From: Metabacillus idriensis
Lineage (GTDB): Bacteria > Bacillota > Bacilli > Bacillales > Bacillaceae
NCBI RefSeq assembly: GCF_009674765.1
Contig: NZ_WKKF01000013.1
Span: forward strand, 24,443-88,442
DNA: 64,000 nt
Direction of reading: 5' to 3'
The notes under the pieces are model-generated. The model saw only the letters and a program-made list of their open reading frames with translations. It had not been told where the DNA came from and ran no database searches. A program made the translations under genes and the position numbers. Of this stretch, positions 7,058 through 16,528 are shown piece by piece. Positions within the stretch are counted from its first letter, which is position 1. The number at the start of each line of letters is the position of its first letter.

Positions 7058-8206
7058 ATGAAACCGGTAAATCCCAGAGTAGGGACGTTTAAAAGGTTTA
7101 TCCTTAATAATAGATTTGTTCTGTTTCTTCTGATTTTGCTTCTGATCGGATTGAACATTCTTGTCTTTATGAAAGTATCTTTTATTTTCACACCGATTGA
7201 GGTATTAATTAAAACGATTCTGCTGCCGATTATTCTTGCAGCCATTGTTTATTATCTATTAAATCCGGTTGTCGATTTTTTTGAAAGAAGAGGCATTAGA
7301 AGAATCTATACAATCCTGGTCCTTTTCATTGTGATTATTGGATTGCTGACCATTCTGATTGTGTCAGTTATCCCGTTTCTTAAGGAACAGGTAATGAGTC
7401 TGATAAAAAGCTTTCCGCAATATACAAGCGATGTTGAGCAGCTGGTGAAAGATGTTGTCGGAAGTGACTTTGTAAATCAGGCGCAGAAGACACTGAACAT
7501 CAACGTTGCAGATCTATCCAAGCAAATTTCTGATCAGGCCTCAACCATTATAGATAATATGTTTGCTGGCATCGGGAATATCGTTGGAATCGTAAAGGAT
7601 TTTATTCTTGCGCTTGTCACGCTGCCATTTATTTTGTTTTATCTTTTGAAAGACGGCAAAAAGATTGGACCGTATGTTCTTAAGTTTATGCCGGTTACAT
7701 TCCGGGGCTCAACATATAAGGTCATGCATGAAATGAATAATCAAATCAGTTCTTATATTAGAGGACAGATCATTGTGAGTTTTTGCATCGGTGCCCTGAT
7801 GTACATAGGGTTTCTGATTATTGGCATGGAGTATGCCTCGCTTCTAGCTCTAATTGCAGCTTTTACAAGCGTTGTTCCATACTTAGGACCGGCGATTGCA
7901 ATCACACCTGCATTCATCATTGCGCTTGTTACATCACCATTTATGGTGCTCAAATTGATAATTGTGTGGACAATTGTCCAATTAGTAGAAGGTAAGTTTA
8001 TTTCCCCTCAAATCATGGGACGGAATCTGCATATTCACCCGATTACCATCATTTTCGTGATTCTGACAGCAGGAAATTTATTCGGAGTAGTCGGCATTAT
8101 TCTTGCTGTGCCGGGCTATGCGGTATTGAAAGTGATCGTGACTCATCTTTTCGAATGGATGAAGATCCGCAGCAACATGTATGAACAAAGAGATCAAAAA
8201 AGCTGA
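7058..8206 (+). CDS. AI-2E family transporter
   Basis: 382 residues from the ATG at 7058, which has AAAAGGAGG 7 nt upstream; a GTG at 7031 would put the ribosome binding site inside the gene. Polytopic membrane protein of the AI-2E (PF01594) family: paired N-terminal helices, a soluble middle segment (about 85-190) and a C-terminal helix bundle with conserved [23 protein letters not shown] and [18 protein letters not shown]. Members export or exchange small molecules or act as Na+/H+ antiporters; the substrate is not predictable. Single gene. Confidence 0.85.
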   Translation: MKPVNPRVGTFKRFILNNRFVLFLLILLLIGLNILVFMKVSFIFTPIEVLIKTILLPIILAAIVYYLLNPVVDFFERRGIRRIYTILVLFIVIIGLLTILIVSVIPFLKEQVMSLIKSFPQYTSDVEQLVKDVVGSDFVNQAQKTLNINVADLSKQISDQASTIIDNMFAGIGNIVGIVKDFILALVTLPFILFYLLKDGKKIGPYVLKFMPVTFRGSTYKVMHEMNNQISSYIRGQIIVSFCIGALMYIGFLIIGMEYASLLALIAAFTSVVPYLGPAIAITPAFIIALVTSPFMVLKLIIVWTIVQLVEGKFISPQIMGRNLHIHPITIIFVILTAGNLFGVVGIILAVPGYAVLKVIVTHLFEWMKIRSNMYEQRDQKS

Positions 8207-8336
8207 TGGACAGGCATTTCTTCATGAAGAAGGAGTGCTTTTTTAGTTCATAAACCCATTTAGACGCATATTAAGGTGAAAACAGGGTAAATAAAATAGA
8301 GCAAGAAAAATTTACATATGAAAGGGAGTATGGACC

Positions 8337-8762
8337 ATGTCAGAAGCATTATTTACTACATCTGTTACAGCAGTAGGCGGAAGAGAAGGGAAAGTCCACT
8401 CATCAAATGACGTCATCAACATGGATATTGCTATGCCGGGTTCGCCGCGAGCGGAAAAAATGCCTCAAGCTACAAATCCGGAGCAGCTGTTCGCAGCTGG
8501 ATATGCCGCATGTTTTGATGGGGCCCTGCAGCTTATGGCCAGAAATGAAAAAGTGAAATTTGAATCTGAGGTAACGGCTAATGTAAGCTTTCTAAAAGAT
8601 GAGGCTGACGGCGGCTTCAAATTAGCCGTAAAACTAGACGTAAAAGGGACAGGCATTGAAAAAGGTCAATTAGAAGACCTTGTTCACAAGGCTCACGAGT
8701 TCTGCCCTTATTCTAAAGCAACAAGAGGGAATATTGATGTGACGCTTGAGGCGATTGTTTAA
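8337..8762 (+). CDS. organic hydroperoxide resistance protein, Ohr/OsmC family
   Basis: 141 residues. Thiol peroxidase that reduces organic hydroperoxides through a reactive cysteine pair: Cys59 in AAGYAACFDGA and Cys123 in EFCPYSKATRGN, both in the positions of Ohr. B. subtilis has ohrA (OhrR-repressed) and ohrB (SigB-dependent). No ohrR gene is nearby, and I see no good SigB promoter. GAAAGGGAG precedes the ATG. Acts in the cytoplasm. Confidence 0.92.
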   Translation: MSEALFTTSVTAVGGREGKVHSSNDVINMDIAMPGSPRAEKMPQATNPEQLFAAGYAACFDGALQLMARNEKVKFESEVTANVSFLKDEADGGFKLAVKLDVKGTGIEKGQLEDLVHKAHEFCPYSKATRGNIDVTLEAIV

Positions 8763-8772
8763 ATAAGAGGTA

Positions 8773-8804
8773 AAAAGGTGTTTACCACAGGGTAAACACC
8801 TTTT
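8773..8804 (+). terminator. terminator after ohr, shared with the opposing gene
   Basis: AAAAGGTGTTTACC-acag-GGTAAACACCTTTT hairpin between two convergent genes; A and T tails on both sides allow use in both directions. Confidence 0.8.
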
Positions 8805-8809
8805 GCTTG

Positions 8810-9817
8810 TTAAAGAATATTCTTTCGGCTGTTTCTGAACCCTTTTGCCACATCCACTATTGAATAGAGAATGACGATGGCAGCTGAAGCCCAGATCCAT
8901 TGGGACCAAACCTCATCGTAATTATCAGGCTGTACTCCAATTAAACCCATCGACAGGCTGATAAAATCTTGATTGAAAAGCTCTGGATTCAGGAGCATGA
9001 TGCAGTAAAAGCTGCAGAAAACGAGATTGCTGAGAGCATTGATCCAAGAGAGCCCTTTGTTCCATCTGCCTGAATAAAGCTTGTAGATTGCTATAAACAT
9101 TTCTATTGCAAATATGACAGCAATGCCGGGGAGATACATTTTAAGAATATCTGCTTGAAATAGAGGGGCTGCAAGTTTAAGGTCTTCAAGACCTGTTCCC
9201 GCCTTTGTATACCAGCCAAGCAGATTCGATGCGTTCAAAAAGATTGAAGCCCACAGTACCGTAAAAAACAATTCGAAAATGGGTTCAGACCTGGGAATCG
9301 TTCTTTTAGGAGTATGGGTCAAAGCAAGTAAATCGTCAGGTGTCCATTTATTGCTTTTTACATGATCACATTTAGTTACAGCGCGTTCCATAAAGGCGTA
9401 GGTCAGAGTTACCCATGTAAAAACTTGAAAGCTTACCAGAAGGGAGCCGATAAGAATGTCCAGGAAAATAGTCAGCATGAGAGAAAAAATGGATACTTCA
9501 CTCTGATGCTGGATGATGCCATCAAAAAATCTGGATAAAAAGGTGATGCACAATGCAGCAACAAGGGAGATTTTCATGACGTACAGATAGGAATTATACA
9601 AAACAGGGCCGATTAAATAATTAGGTTTATCTGAGTATTTTTGTGCCATGTCAGAGGGATTTCCAAGTTTAGTCAGTACCTTTTTTACATCTTCTTCGGA
9701 ATAGTCCTCCGGTAGCATATCTTCAATATTTGAGCGCAGCTCAAGGGCAATATCTTCTTGAGACTTAGCGGGAAGCCTTCTTGTAACCTCATTAATATAT
9801 AGATGAATCAGATTCAC
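8810..9817 (-). CDS. HAAS-domain membrane protein
   Basis: 335 residues. N-terminal 75 residues resemble the HAAS signalling domain (VTRRLPAKSQEDIALELRSN, then LTKLGNPSDMAQKY), followed by about seven hydrophobic helices. HAAS proteins are typically encoded next to a PadR regulator, as here: the PadR gene ends 4 nt upstream and its last codons (LEEE) form the GAGGAGGA ribosome binding site for this GTG start. Probably a membrane sensor or modulator in a PadR-HAAS module. The helices after the HAAS part are not a family I can name. Confidence 0.75.
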   Translation of the reverse strand: MNLIHLYINEVTRRLPAKSQEDIALELRSNIEDMLPEDYSEEDVKKVLTKLGNPSDMAQKYSDKPNYLIGPVLYNSYLYVMKISLVAALCITFLSRFFDGIIQHQSEVSIFSLMLTIFLDILIGSLLVSFQVFTWVTLTYAFMERAVTKCDHVKSNKWTPDDLLALTHTPKRTIPRSEPIFELFFTVLWASIFLNASNLLGWYTKAGTGLEDLKLAAPLFQADILKMYLPGIAVIFAIEMFIAIYKLYSGRWNKGLSWINALSNLVFCSFYCIMLLNPELFNQDFISLSMGLIGVQPDNYDEVWSQWIWASAAIVILYSIVDVAKGFRNSRKNIL

Positions 9818-9821
9818 TGAA

Positions 9822-10151
9822 TCATTCCTCCTCTAAAAGCTTTTTCATTTGAGTGGAAGTTCTTAGCCATTCCTCTTTTAGCTGTTCGTACACCTCTCTT
9901 CCAAAATCGCTCAGTTTGTAATACTTTCTTGGCCGAGTCTCTGTCAGTTCCCATTCACTTATAAGGAGTTCTTGTTTTTCCAGTCTGCGGAGTAAGGGGT
10001 AGAGAGTGCTTTGATCGATGATAATGTTATTTTTTTCAAGAAGCTGGACGAGAGAATATCCGTATTGAGGTGATTGAAGCTTGCTGAGGACTGCGATTGT
10101 AAGGGTTCCTCTTCTTAGTTCAGTGGTTAACGAGTTCAGTAATTCATTCAT
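9822..10151 (-). CDS. PadR family transcriptional regulator
   Basis: 109 residues. Winged-helix repressor with the PadR signature: LRRGTLTIAVLSKLQSPQYGY, IIDQSTLYPLLRRLEKQELL, RPRKYYKLSDFG. Small subfamily-2 PadR size. GGAGGTG lies before the ATG and a TATAAT on the minus strand (about 10166-10171) a few bases upstream, so it heads the operon with the HAAS protein and probably represses itself. The inducer is unknown. Confidence 0.9.
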   Translation of the reverse strand: MNELLNSLTTELRRGTLTIAVLSKLQSPQYGYSLVQLLEKNNIIIDQSTLYPLLRRLEKQELLISEWELTETRPRKYYKLSDFGREVYEQLKEEWLRTSTQMKKLLEEE

Positions 10152-10263
10152 ATGACACCTCCAATATTATAATAGTGTGCGACGTACAGTATTGTTAATA
10201 AATTAGTATAAAATTTTGGAAAATGGGCAATTCATTGACATGTGTAATCAAATGAATTAAAAT

Positions 10264-10281
10264 TATCTTGAATTCGAGATA
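10264..10281 (+). promoter_or_regulatory. MhqR-like operator, copy 1
   Basis: TATCTTGAATTCGAGATA is an 18-bp near-perfect palindrome matching the B. subtilis MhqR operator (TATCTCGAATTCGAGATA type), placed upstream of the dioxygenase gene. The copy at 20726-20743 is its exact reverse complement. Confidence 0.7.
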
Positions 10282-10347
10282 TTTATGAGCATAGGTTTTA
10301 TATAGATGATTTGTGAGAAGATACAACTTAAAAAGGAGAGATTTTCA

Positions 10348-11277
10348 ATGACTATGAAAACAGCAGGCATTCACCATATTACGGCAATCGTTGGTCATCC
10401 CCAGGAAAATGCGGACTTTTATGCAGGAATTCTTGGCTTGAGACTGGTAAAGCAAACAATCAATTTTGATGATCCCGGCACGTATCATCTTTATTTTGGA
10501 GACGAAGCTGGTAAACCTGGAACGATTATTACGTTTTTTCCTTGGCCTGATGCATATCAGGGGAAAATCGGTGACGGTCAGGTTGGAGTCACTTCATATG
10601 TTGTTCCAAAAGGTGCATTGAGCTTTTGGGAAGCAAGACTTGAAAAGATGAATGTATCATTTTCAAAAATGGAACGGTTCGGTGAGCAGTATCTGCTGTT
10701 TGATGATCCGCATGGTCTGCACCTTGAAATTGTTGAGCGGGAAGAGGGAGAACCAAACACGTGGGAGTTTGGCGGGGTTACATCTGATGTTGCGATAAAA
10801 GGGTTTGGTGGAGCAACTCTCTTATCTGCCCAGCCTGAGAAAACGGCGGAACTGCTGGAAACCATCATGGGATTTGAAAAAATCGGCCAGGAAGGAGATT
10901 TTACCCGTTTTCGCTCAACAGGTGAGATTGGAAATGTGATTGATTTAAAAATGAGTCCAATCGGCCGCGGGAAAATGGGAGTCGGAACGGTGCATCATAT
11001 TGCGTTCCGCGCAAAAAATGATGAGGATCAGCTTCAGTGGCAAAAGCATGTAGCTAACGGCGGATATCAAGTCACTCCTGTACAGGACCGTCAATATTTT
11101 AATGCGATCTATTTCAGAGAACACGGCGAAATCCTGTTTGAAATTGCGACAGATCCTCCGGGTTTTGCACATGATGAAGAGACGCTTGGAGAAAAGCTGA
11201 TGCTGCCAGAATGGTATGAGGCGCAAAGAGAAAAAATTAAAAAAGTACTTGCTCCATTTACAATTAGAGAGCTGTAA
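10348..11277 (+). CDS. ring-cleaving dioxygenase, MhqO/MhqE type (VOC fold)
   Basis: 309 residues from the ATG at 10348 with AAAAGGAG upstream, near the 312 of B. subtilis MhqO. Four betaalphabetabetabeta (VOC) modules with metal ligands in IHHITAIVGH, VHHIAFRAK and the Glu of EILFEIATDPPGF. The enzymes of this class are thought to open hydroquinone or catechol-type rings using Fe(II), giving resistance to quinones. The MhqR-like operator upstream supports induction by hydroquinones. Forms an operon with the flavin reductase-like gene 12 nt downstream. A paralogue lies at 20762. Confidence 0.85.
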   Translation: MTMKTAGIHHITAIVGHPQENADFYAGILGLRLVKQTINFDDPGTYHLYFGDEAGKPGTIITFFPWPDAYQGKIGDGQVGVTSYVVPKGALSFWEARLEKMNVSFSKMERFGEQYLLFDDPHGLHLEIVEREEGEPNTWEFGGVTSDVAIKGFGGATLLSAQPEKTAELLETIMGFEKIGQEGDFTRFRSTGEIGNVIDLKMSPIGRGKMGVGTVHHIAFRAKNDEDQLQWQKHVANGGYQVTPVQDRQYFNAIYFREHGEILFEIATDPPGFAHDEETLGEKLMLPEWYEAQREKIKKVLAPFTIREL

Positions 11278-11289
11278 GGAGGAATGACA

Positions 11290-11898
11290 GTGCTGAGCAT
11301 TGATCCAGCTGCCAATACAGAGAGGGAAAATTATAAACTTTTAACCGGAAGCATTATTCCAAGACCGATTGCATTTATCACTTCACTTGCAGAAGACGGA
11401 ACATTAAACGGAGCACCGTTCAGCTACTTTAATATTGTTTCCGCCAATCCTCCGATGATTTCAGTATCTGTTCAAAGGAGCGGGGGAATTCAAAAGGATA
11501 CTGCCAGAAATATCAGAAGCCTGAAAGAATTTGCCGTTCACATTGTGGATGACGGCAATGTTGAAAAAATCAATATCACGGCAGCCAGCCTCAAGCCGGA
11601 CCAAAGTGAGGTAGAGTTAGCGCAATTAACGCCTGTTGAAAGCAGCAGGATTGCTGTACCCGGTATCAAAGAAGCCAAAGTGCGCATGGAATGTGTACTC
11701 GAACAAGTGATTGAGCTCGGCGGGGACGATTTGCCAGGATGCGATTTGATCATCGGGAAAATTGTTCAATTTCATGTTGAAGACAGCATCTATGAAAAAG
11801 GAAGAATTGATCCTGAGGGACTTAGAGCTGTCAGCAGACTTGCGGGAAATGACTATGCAAGAGTCGGAGAAGTATTTTCAATTGAACGGCCAATATGA
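11290..11898 (+). CDS. flavin reductase-like (FMN-binding split barrel) protein
   Basis: 202 residues from GTG 11290, which has AAGGAGGA 7 nt upstream; the ATG at 11284 is too close to that site. Belongs to the DIM6/NTAB flavin reductase-like family: KLLTGSIIPRPIAFITSLAEDG, NGAPFSYFNIVSANPP, the FMN-binding start of the barrel. It probably binds FMN and may supply reduced flavin or act on a quinone or aromatic substrate. Second gene of the MhqR-type operon, so a role in quinone detoxification is likely by context. Confidence 0.8.
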   Translation: MLSIDPAANTERENYKLLTGSIIPRPIAFITSLAEDGTLNGAPFSYFNIVSANPPMISVSVQRSGGIQKDTARNIRSLKEFAVHIVDDGNVEKINITAASLKPDQSEVELAQLTPVESSRIAVPGIKEAKVRMECVLEQVIELGGDDLPGCDLIIGKIVQFHVEDSIYEKGRIDPEGLRAVSRLAGNDYARVGEVFSIERPI

Positions 11899-11926
11899 AA
11901 AACGGACCAAATACTGGTCCGTTTTT
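11898..11926 (+). terminator. terminator of the dioxygenase operon
   Basis: AAAACGGACCA pairs with TGGTCCGTTTTT directly after the stop codon. Confidence 0.75.
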
Positions 11927-11974
11927 GTGTTGGCAAATACCTTGATTTAGGCGGAGAAACAGAAAAAAGCCCGT

Positions 11975-12472
11975 TCATAAAAATAAAACCATATGATCCT
12001 CATCATAATAAATGCCATCAGCTTTCAGCGCTCTTTTTTCATGCCCATAAACCGTGAAGCCAAATGAAATGTACAGCTGCTTGGCTGACTGATTTGTGCT
12101 CACTACAGATAACTGAAGCTGCTCTGTATCCTCAAGCGCCTGTGCTTTTATTACCACTTCAGACATCAGCTTTTTTCCGATGCCGCTTCCGCGATATGGA
12201 GGAGAGACATACATCGCAAAAATTGAAGCTTTATGCTTAAGCTTGACCTTCATTTCTTTTACTAATGAGACGACACCGGCAAGTTCGTCATTTTCAAAAG
12301 CGCCAAATGTAAAGGCAGTATCTGATTCAAGTCTCGATTTGAAAAGATCAATCGGATAAAGATGTTCTTCCTCATAGCTTGATCCAAATGCTTCAGGATT
12401 GTTTTTTAAGCCTTCCAGACGAATGTTCCGGTAAAGGTTTGCATCATGTCTGTTCAGGAGTCGGATGTTCAT
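11975..12472 (-). CDS. GNAT family N-acetyltransferase
   Basis: 165 residues from the ATG at 12472, with GGAGGTG 3 nt before it on the minus strand. Acetyl-CoA-dependent GNAT fold: MYVSPPYRGSGIGKKLMSEV is the acetyl-CoA loop (Q/RxxGxG/A) and LSVVSTNQSAKQLYISFGF the following motif. The acceptor is not predictable. Stands alone between the dioxygenase operon and the mannitol operon. Confidence 0.88.
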   Translation of the reverse strand: MNIRLLNRHDANLYRNIRLEGLKNNPEAFGSSYEEEHLYPIDLFKSRLESDTAFTFGAFENDELAGVVSLVKEMKVKLKHKASIFAMYVSPPYRGSGIGKKLMSEVVIKAQALEDTEQLQLSVVSTNQSAKQLYISFGFTVYGHEKRALKADGIYYDEDHMVLFL

Positions 12473-12539
12473 GGGCACCTCCAGAATTGTTTTCTTATAG
12501 TTTACTAGTCAGTAAGCGTTTGTACCAATCTTTTTATTG

Positions 12540-12561
12540 TTGGCAACAGTACATATGACAA
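12540..12561 (+). promoter_or_regulatory. candidate MtlR operator
   Basis: TTGGCAACAGT followed by ACATATGACAA is an imperfect 22-bp palindrome with the TTGNCA ... TGNCAA ends known for MtlR sites in Bacillus and Geobacillus. It lies 96 bp before mtlA. Confidence 0.55.
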
Positions 12562-12620
12562 AGTTGGGTTTTCTTTAAATTGTAGGGAGAAGGGATGAGT
12601 CGTAAGATAGAGATATAAAG

Positions 12621-12634
12621 TTTAAACGCTTTCA
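12621..12634 (-). promoter_or_regulatory. candidate CcpA (cre) site before mtlA
   Basis: TGAAAGCGTTTAAA on the minus strand differs from the cre consensus TGWAANCGNTNWCA at one key position. Its place just before the mtlA ribosome binding site suits roadblock-type carbon catabolite repression. Confidence 0.5.
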
Positions 12635-12656
12635 ATTCAGCGGGGAGGTTAACGAT

Positions 12657-14405
12657 ATGTCAAACCAAAACAATTCAGATATAAAGGTTCGCATTCAGCG
12701 CTTTGGAAGTCACTTAAGCGGAATGATTATGCCGAACATTGCAGCATTCATCGCTTGGGGGCTGATCACAGCTCTATTTATTCCAACAGGCTGGTGGCCG
12801 AATAAGGAATTGGCAGAGCTTGTAGGACCGATGATCACTTATCTCCTGCCATTGCTGATCGGATTTACCGGCGGTCGCATGGTTTATGATCTGCGCGGGG
12901 GTGTCGTTGGTGCAACGGCAACTATGGGGGTAATCGTAGGTTCAGAAATCCCGATGTTCTTGGGAGCCATGATTATGGGTCCTCTTGGCGGGTATTTAAT
13001 TAAGAAAGTGGACCAGATGTTCAAGGACAAGGTCAGATCTGGTTTTGAAATGCTTTACAATAACTTTTCAGCAGGGATTTTAGCCGGTCTGTTAACAATT
13101 GTGGCTTTTAAAGCCGTTGGACCGCTGGTTTCTGGATTAACGAATATTCTTATCGGCGGAGTAGAAGCAATCGTTTCGGCCGGTCTTCTGCCGCTTGCAA
13201 GTGTTTTTGTAGAACCGGCAAAGGTATTGTTCTTAAACAACGCCATCAATCACGGTATTTTCAGCCCGATTGGCATTGAGCAGGCATCCAAAGCAGGCAA
13301 ATCAATCTTATTCCTGATTGAATCCAACCCTGGACCAGGACTTGGCATTCTGCTTGCCTATATGGTATTTGGAAAAGGCAATGCGAAACAGTCTTCACCT
13401 GGTGCAGCGATCATCCATTTCTTTGGGGGAATTCACGAAATCTACTTCCCATACATTTTGATGAAGCCATTGTTAATCTTAGCGGCTATTGCCGGAGGAG
13501 CAAGCGGTGTCATGACGTTCATGCTGTTTGATGCAGGACTTGTAGCCACTCCTTCTCCAGGAAGCATCTTTGCTCTATTGGCAATGACACCAAGAGGGAA
13601 CTTTGCAGGGGTGATTTTAGGGGTAGTGGTTGCTACAGCGATTTCATTCTTAGTAGCGAGTGTTATTTTAAAATCATCAAAATCATCTGATGACGAGAGC
13701 ATTGAAGCAGCAACAGAGAAAATGCAGCAAATGAAAGGCAAGAAAAGCAGTGTTGCAGACTCACTAGTTGCTGAAAAGAAACCAACTGCAGTAAACGATT
13801 ATCAAAATGTGCAAAAAGTTGTCTTCGCATGTGATGCAGGCATGGGTTCAAGTGCAATGGGTGCCTCTGTTCTGAAAAATAAAATGAAAAAAGCAGAGCT
13901 TGATGTTGATGTTACAAATACAGCAATTGCCCAGCTGCCAAATGATGCAGATGTGGTCATTACTCATAAGGATTTAACAAGCCGTGCAAAAGAAAAATTG
14001 CCTAATGCGATTCACCTTTCAGTAGAAAATTTCTTAAACAGTCCGGTTTATGAAAAATTGGTTGGGGATCTGAAGGAAGCCAAGCAGCCGGAGACAGCAT
14101 CATCTCAAACCGTACAAACACCTGGTATAAATATTGAGAAGGTCATCTTCGCATGTGATGCAGGAATGGGATCGAGTGCAATGGGAGCTTCTGTATTAAA
14201 AAATAAGTTCAAAAAAGCAGATCTTGATATTCATGTGACAAACTCGGCGATAAATAATTTGCCAAGTGATGCGGATATTATTATTACGCATAAAGACTTA
14301 ACGGACCGTGCAAAGGCTAAAGTTCCTCAAGCTGAACATCTTTCAGTTGATAACTTTTTAAACAGCCCTAAATATGATGAACTGGTTCAGCGATTAAAGA
14401 AGTAA
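12657..14405 (+). CDS. mtlA: mannitol PTS transporter EIICB with duplicated IIB domain
   Basis: 582 residues against 478 for B. subtilis MtlA. The N-terminal IIC part (about 1-345) is a polytopic transporter with the mannitol-type NNAINHGIF and FFGGIHEIYFPY segments. After a charged linker come two IIB domains in tandem: the first with Cys392 and the second with Cys500, both in FACDAGMGSSAMGAS, the phosphocysteine loop. The two are similar along their whole length but diverged at DNA level, so this is an old, maintained duplication and not an assembly artefact. It imports mannitol as mannitol-1-phosphate, taking phosphate from MtlF. Whether both cysteines are used is unknown. Confidence 0.93.
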   Translation: MSNQNNSDIKVRIQRFGSHLSGMIMPNIAAFIAWGLITALFIPTGWWPNKELAELVGPMITYLLPLLIGFTGGRMVYDLRGGVVGATATMGVIVGSEIPMFLGAMIMGPLGGYLIKKVDQMFKDKVRSGFEMLYNNFSAGILAGLLTIVAFKAVGPLVSGLTNILIGGVEAIVSAGLLPLASVFVEPAKVLFLNNAINHGIFSPIGIEQASKAGKSILFLIESNPGPGLGILLAYMVFGKGNAKQSSPGAAIIHFFGGIHEIYFPYILMKPLLILAAIAGGASGVMTFMLFDAGLVATPSPGSIFALLAMTPRGNFAGVILGVVVATAISFLVASVILKSSKSSDDESIEAATEKMQQMKGKKSSVADSLVAEKKPTAVNDYQNVQKVVFACDAGMGSSAMGASVLKNKMKKAELDVDVTNTAIAQLPNDADVVITHKDLTSRAKEKLPNAIHLSVENFLNSPVYEKLVGDLKEAKQPETASSQTVQTPGINIEKVIFACDAGMGSSAMGASVLKNKFKKADLDIHVTNSAINNLPSDADIIITHKDLTDRAKAKVPQAEHLSVDNFLNSPKYDELVQRLKK

Positions 14406-14434
14406 TCCGTTTGCTTAGATAAGCAGGGATGGTG

Positions 14435-16516
14435 ATGAATGTGTATATTACGGCCAGAGAACGGGATATTTTAAAGCAGCTTTTTGAACATCCTGACTTC
14501 ATTACGGTTCACAAGATTGCTCTGGATGTCGGGGTGAGTTCAAGAACCATTCACCGAGAAATGAAAAAGCTTGAAGATACGCTTGCGAATTACCGGATTG
14601 TGATCGAGAAGAAGACAGGGCAAGGAGTGAAGCTGACTGGTCTAAAGGAAGATATAGACCGGCTGCGGAGTGACTTGTCCTCGCAGTCTTCCTATGACTA
14701 TCTTCAAGATGAGCGGGTGTATTTGCTGATAAGCGAATTGATTCAATCCAGGGAGCAAATGAAGCTCTATGCGCTTGCGTCAAAGCTGCTTGTTTCTGCA
14801 GCAACCATCAGTCATGATTTAGACCGGGTGGAGGAAAAAATCAAACCTTATCAGCTTGAATTAGTAAGAAAAAGAGGATTCGGGGTTCAGCTTACAGGGG
14901 AAGAAACAGCAAAAAGAAGATTGCTTGAAGCGCTGTTGCTTGAGACGATTGATGAGCAGGAGTTCATTCAGGTTATTGAGAAGGATCCTTTAAGGGAGCC
15001 TGAAAGCCAGACGTATTTAGGCTTTTTAAACAGCTGTGATCTTAATAAGGCAGATGATGCATTGAAGCCGATCATCGAAATGATGCCCTATGAAATGGCG
15101 GATAACGCTTATTTTTCCCTATTGATTCATTTAAGTGTTGCAGTGAAAAGGCTGACGCAGCAAGAACCAGTGTCGTTCGTAAAAAGTGATGTGCAGGATG
15201 TGCTTCAATCTGATGAATTTCAAATGGCAGCACGGATCGGGGAGCAATTAACGAAAGAGTTCAGCGTCTCTATTCCAGAAGAGGAAATCACGCAGATTGC
15301 CGTTCATCTTCGAAGAGCGAGAAGACAGAATGAAGATTTCAACTTTGAACAAAGGAATTCTTTAATCTCCCTGCATGTGAAGCAGCTGATTGAATATGTT
15401 GCGGATGAACTCGGCACTCCGCTTAGAAACAATCAATCTCTTTACAATGGACTGATTTCACATCTTGAACCGGCATATTACCGGATGAAAGACGGGATCT
15501 ACACACATAACCCGTTTGCCAAAGAGACAAAGGAGAACTATCCGAAGCTCTATGAGGCTGTAAAAAAAGGACTGGAGCTCGTTTTTCCTTCGCTTGTCTT
15601 TCCAGATGATGAAACGGCTTTTGTCGTTCTGCACTTTGGTTCAAGCCTTGAGGAAAGACGACAGGTCTTTTCATATAAAGTATTAATCGTCTGTTCAAGC
15701 GGAATTGGCTCCTCCAAGATGCTTGCAACAAGGATACACAAAGAAATACCTGAAATTACGGAAACAGCTTTATCATCGCTGATTGGCTTAAAAAAACTGA
15801 ATTTGGAAGACTTTGATTTAATCATTTCAACCGTCAGTCTGCCGCTTGATTCTTCTGATTATATTCAGGTCGGACCGCTGCTCTCGGATCATGAAGCTGA
15901 AAAAATCCGCGAACGATTAAAAAGCACGCCCAAATCTAAAAAGATGACCAGACATCCAAGCTATGCAGAGGCTTTAGGCGACGTCAACCTGCTTGAAAAA
16001 ATTGAAGTCTTTGATGAAGCAGCAAAAACCGTTAAAGAGATTCTCAGACATTTCAGAGTCTACCATTTTTCGAATCATGGCAGCCACCGGGACGTTTTAT
16101 TTTCAGCAGCAGAGGTATTGAAGGAACAAGGTCTCATTACAGATTCGGAAACACTGACATCCGAGCTTTTAAAGAGAGAGGAGCTTGGGGGACTCGGTAT
16201 TCCGGACTCTTCGGTGGCACTTTATCATTGCCGGGATGCCTGCAATGTTAAGCCGGTTTTCGTTATTTTTAACCTTGAACATCCTTATAAAGTTCCTGGA
16301 ATGGATAACGGAGAAATTGACATGAAGACCCTTGCGCTGCTGCTTGCACCAAATGATTTTTCTCATACAGGGCTTGAGGTTTTAAGCCTGATCAGTGCGA
16401 CATTGATCGAAACAGAAGAAAACCTTCAGCTTTTTCAATCAGGCAATGGAACAAAAATGACAGCCGTATTAAATGAAACTTTTCACAAATGGCTTGCACA
16501 AAAATTTATAAAATAG
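14435..16516 (+). CDS. mtlR: mannitol operon activator MtlR
   Basis: About 693 residues. Domain order: DeoR-type helix-turn-helix (ITVHKIALDVGVSSRTIHREM), second HTH-like segment, two PTS regulation domains with conserved His residues (for example LIHLSVAVKRL, QIAVHLRRAR), an EIIB-Gat-like domain (LIVCSSGIGSSKM) and an EIIA-Mtl-like domain (LFSAAEVLKEQGLI). Activator whose activity is set by PTS phosphorylation. ATG 14429, ATG 14435 and GTG 14441 are all possible; homologues begin near the GTG (YITARE). Lies inside the operon between mtlA and mtlF, as in Geobacillus, not apart as in B. subtilis. Confidence 0.92.
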   Translation: MNVYITARERDILKQLFEHPDFITVHKIALDVGVSSRTIHREMKKLEDTLANYRIVIEKKTGQGVKLTGLKEDIDRLRSDLSSQSSYDYLQDERVYLLISELIQSREQMKLYALASKLLVSAATISHDLDRVEEKIKPYQLELVRKRGFGVQLTGEETAKRRLLEALLLETIDEQEFIQVIEKDPLREPESQTYLGFLNSCDLNKADDALKPIIEMMPYEMADNAYFSLLIHLSVAVKRLTQQEPVSFVKSDVQDVLQSDEFQMAARIGEQLTKEFSVSIPEEEITQIAVHLRRARRQNEDFNFEQRNSLISLHVKQLIEYVADELGTPLRNNQSLYNGLISHLEPAYYRMKDGIYTHNPFAKETKENYPKLYEAVKKGLELVFPSLVFPDDETAFVVLHFGSSLEERRQVFSYKVLIVCSSGIGSSKMLATRIHKEIPEITETALSSLIGLKKLNLEDFDLIISTVSLPLDSSDYIQVGPLLSDHEAEKIRERLKSTPKSKKMTRHPSYAEALGDVNLLEKIEVFDEAAKTVKEILRHFRVYHFSNHGSHRDVLFSAAEVLKEQGLITDSETLTSELLKREELGGLGIPDSSVALYHCRDACNVKPVFVIFNLEHPYKVPGMDNGEIDMKTLALLLAPNDFSHTGLEVLSLISATLIETEENLQLFQSGNGTKMTAVLNETFHKWLAQKFIK

Positions 16517-16528
16517 GAGAGTGCGACA

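Noticed and set aside
8281-8300. GGGTAA before ohr as a SigB -10 box
   Set aside because: No GTTTAA-like element 12-15 nt upstream.
12657-14405. Second IIB domain of MtlA as an assembly duplication
   Set aside because: The two copies differ at many third and some first positions, so they are not a recent or artificial copy.
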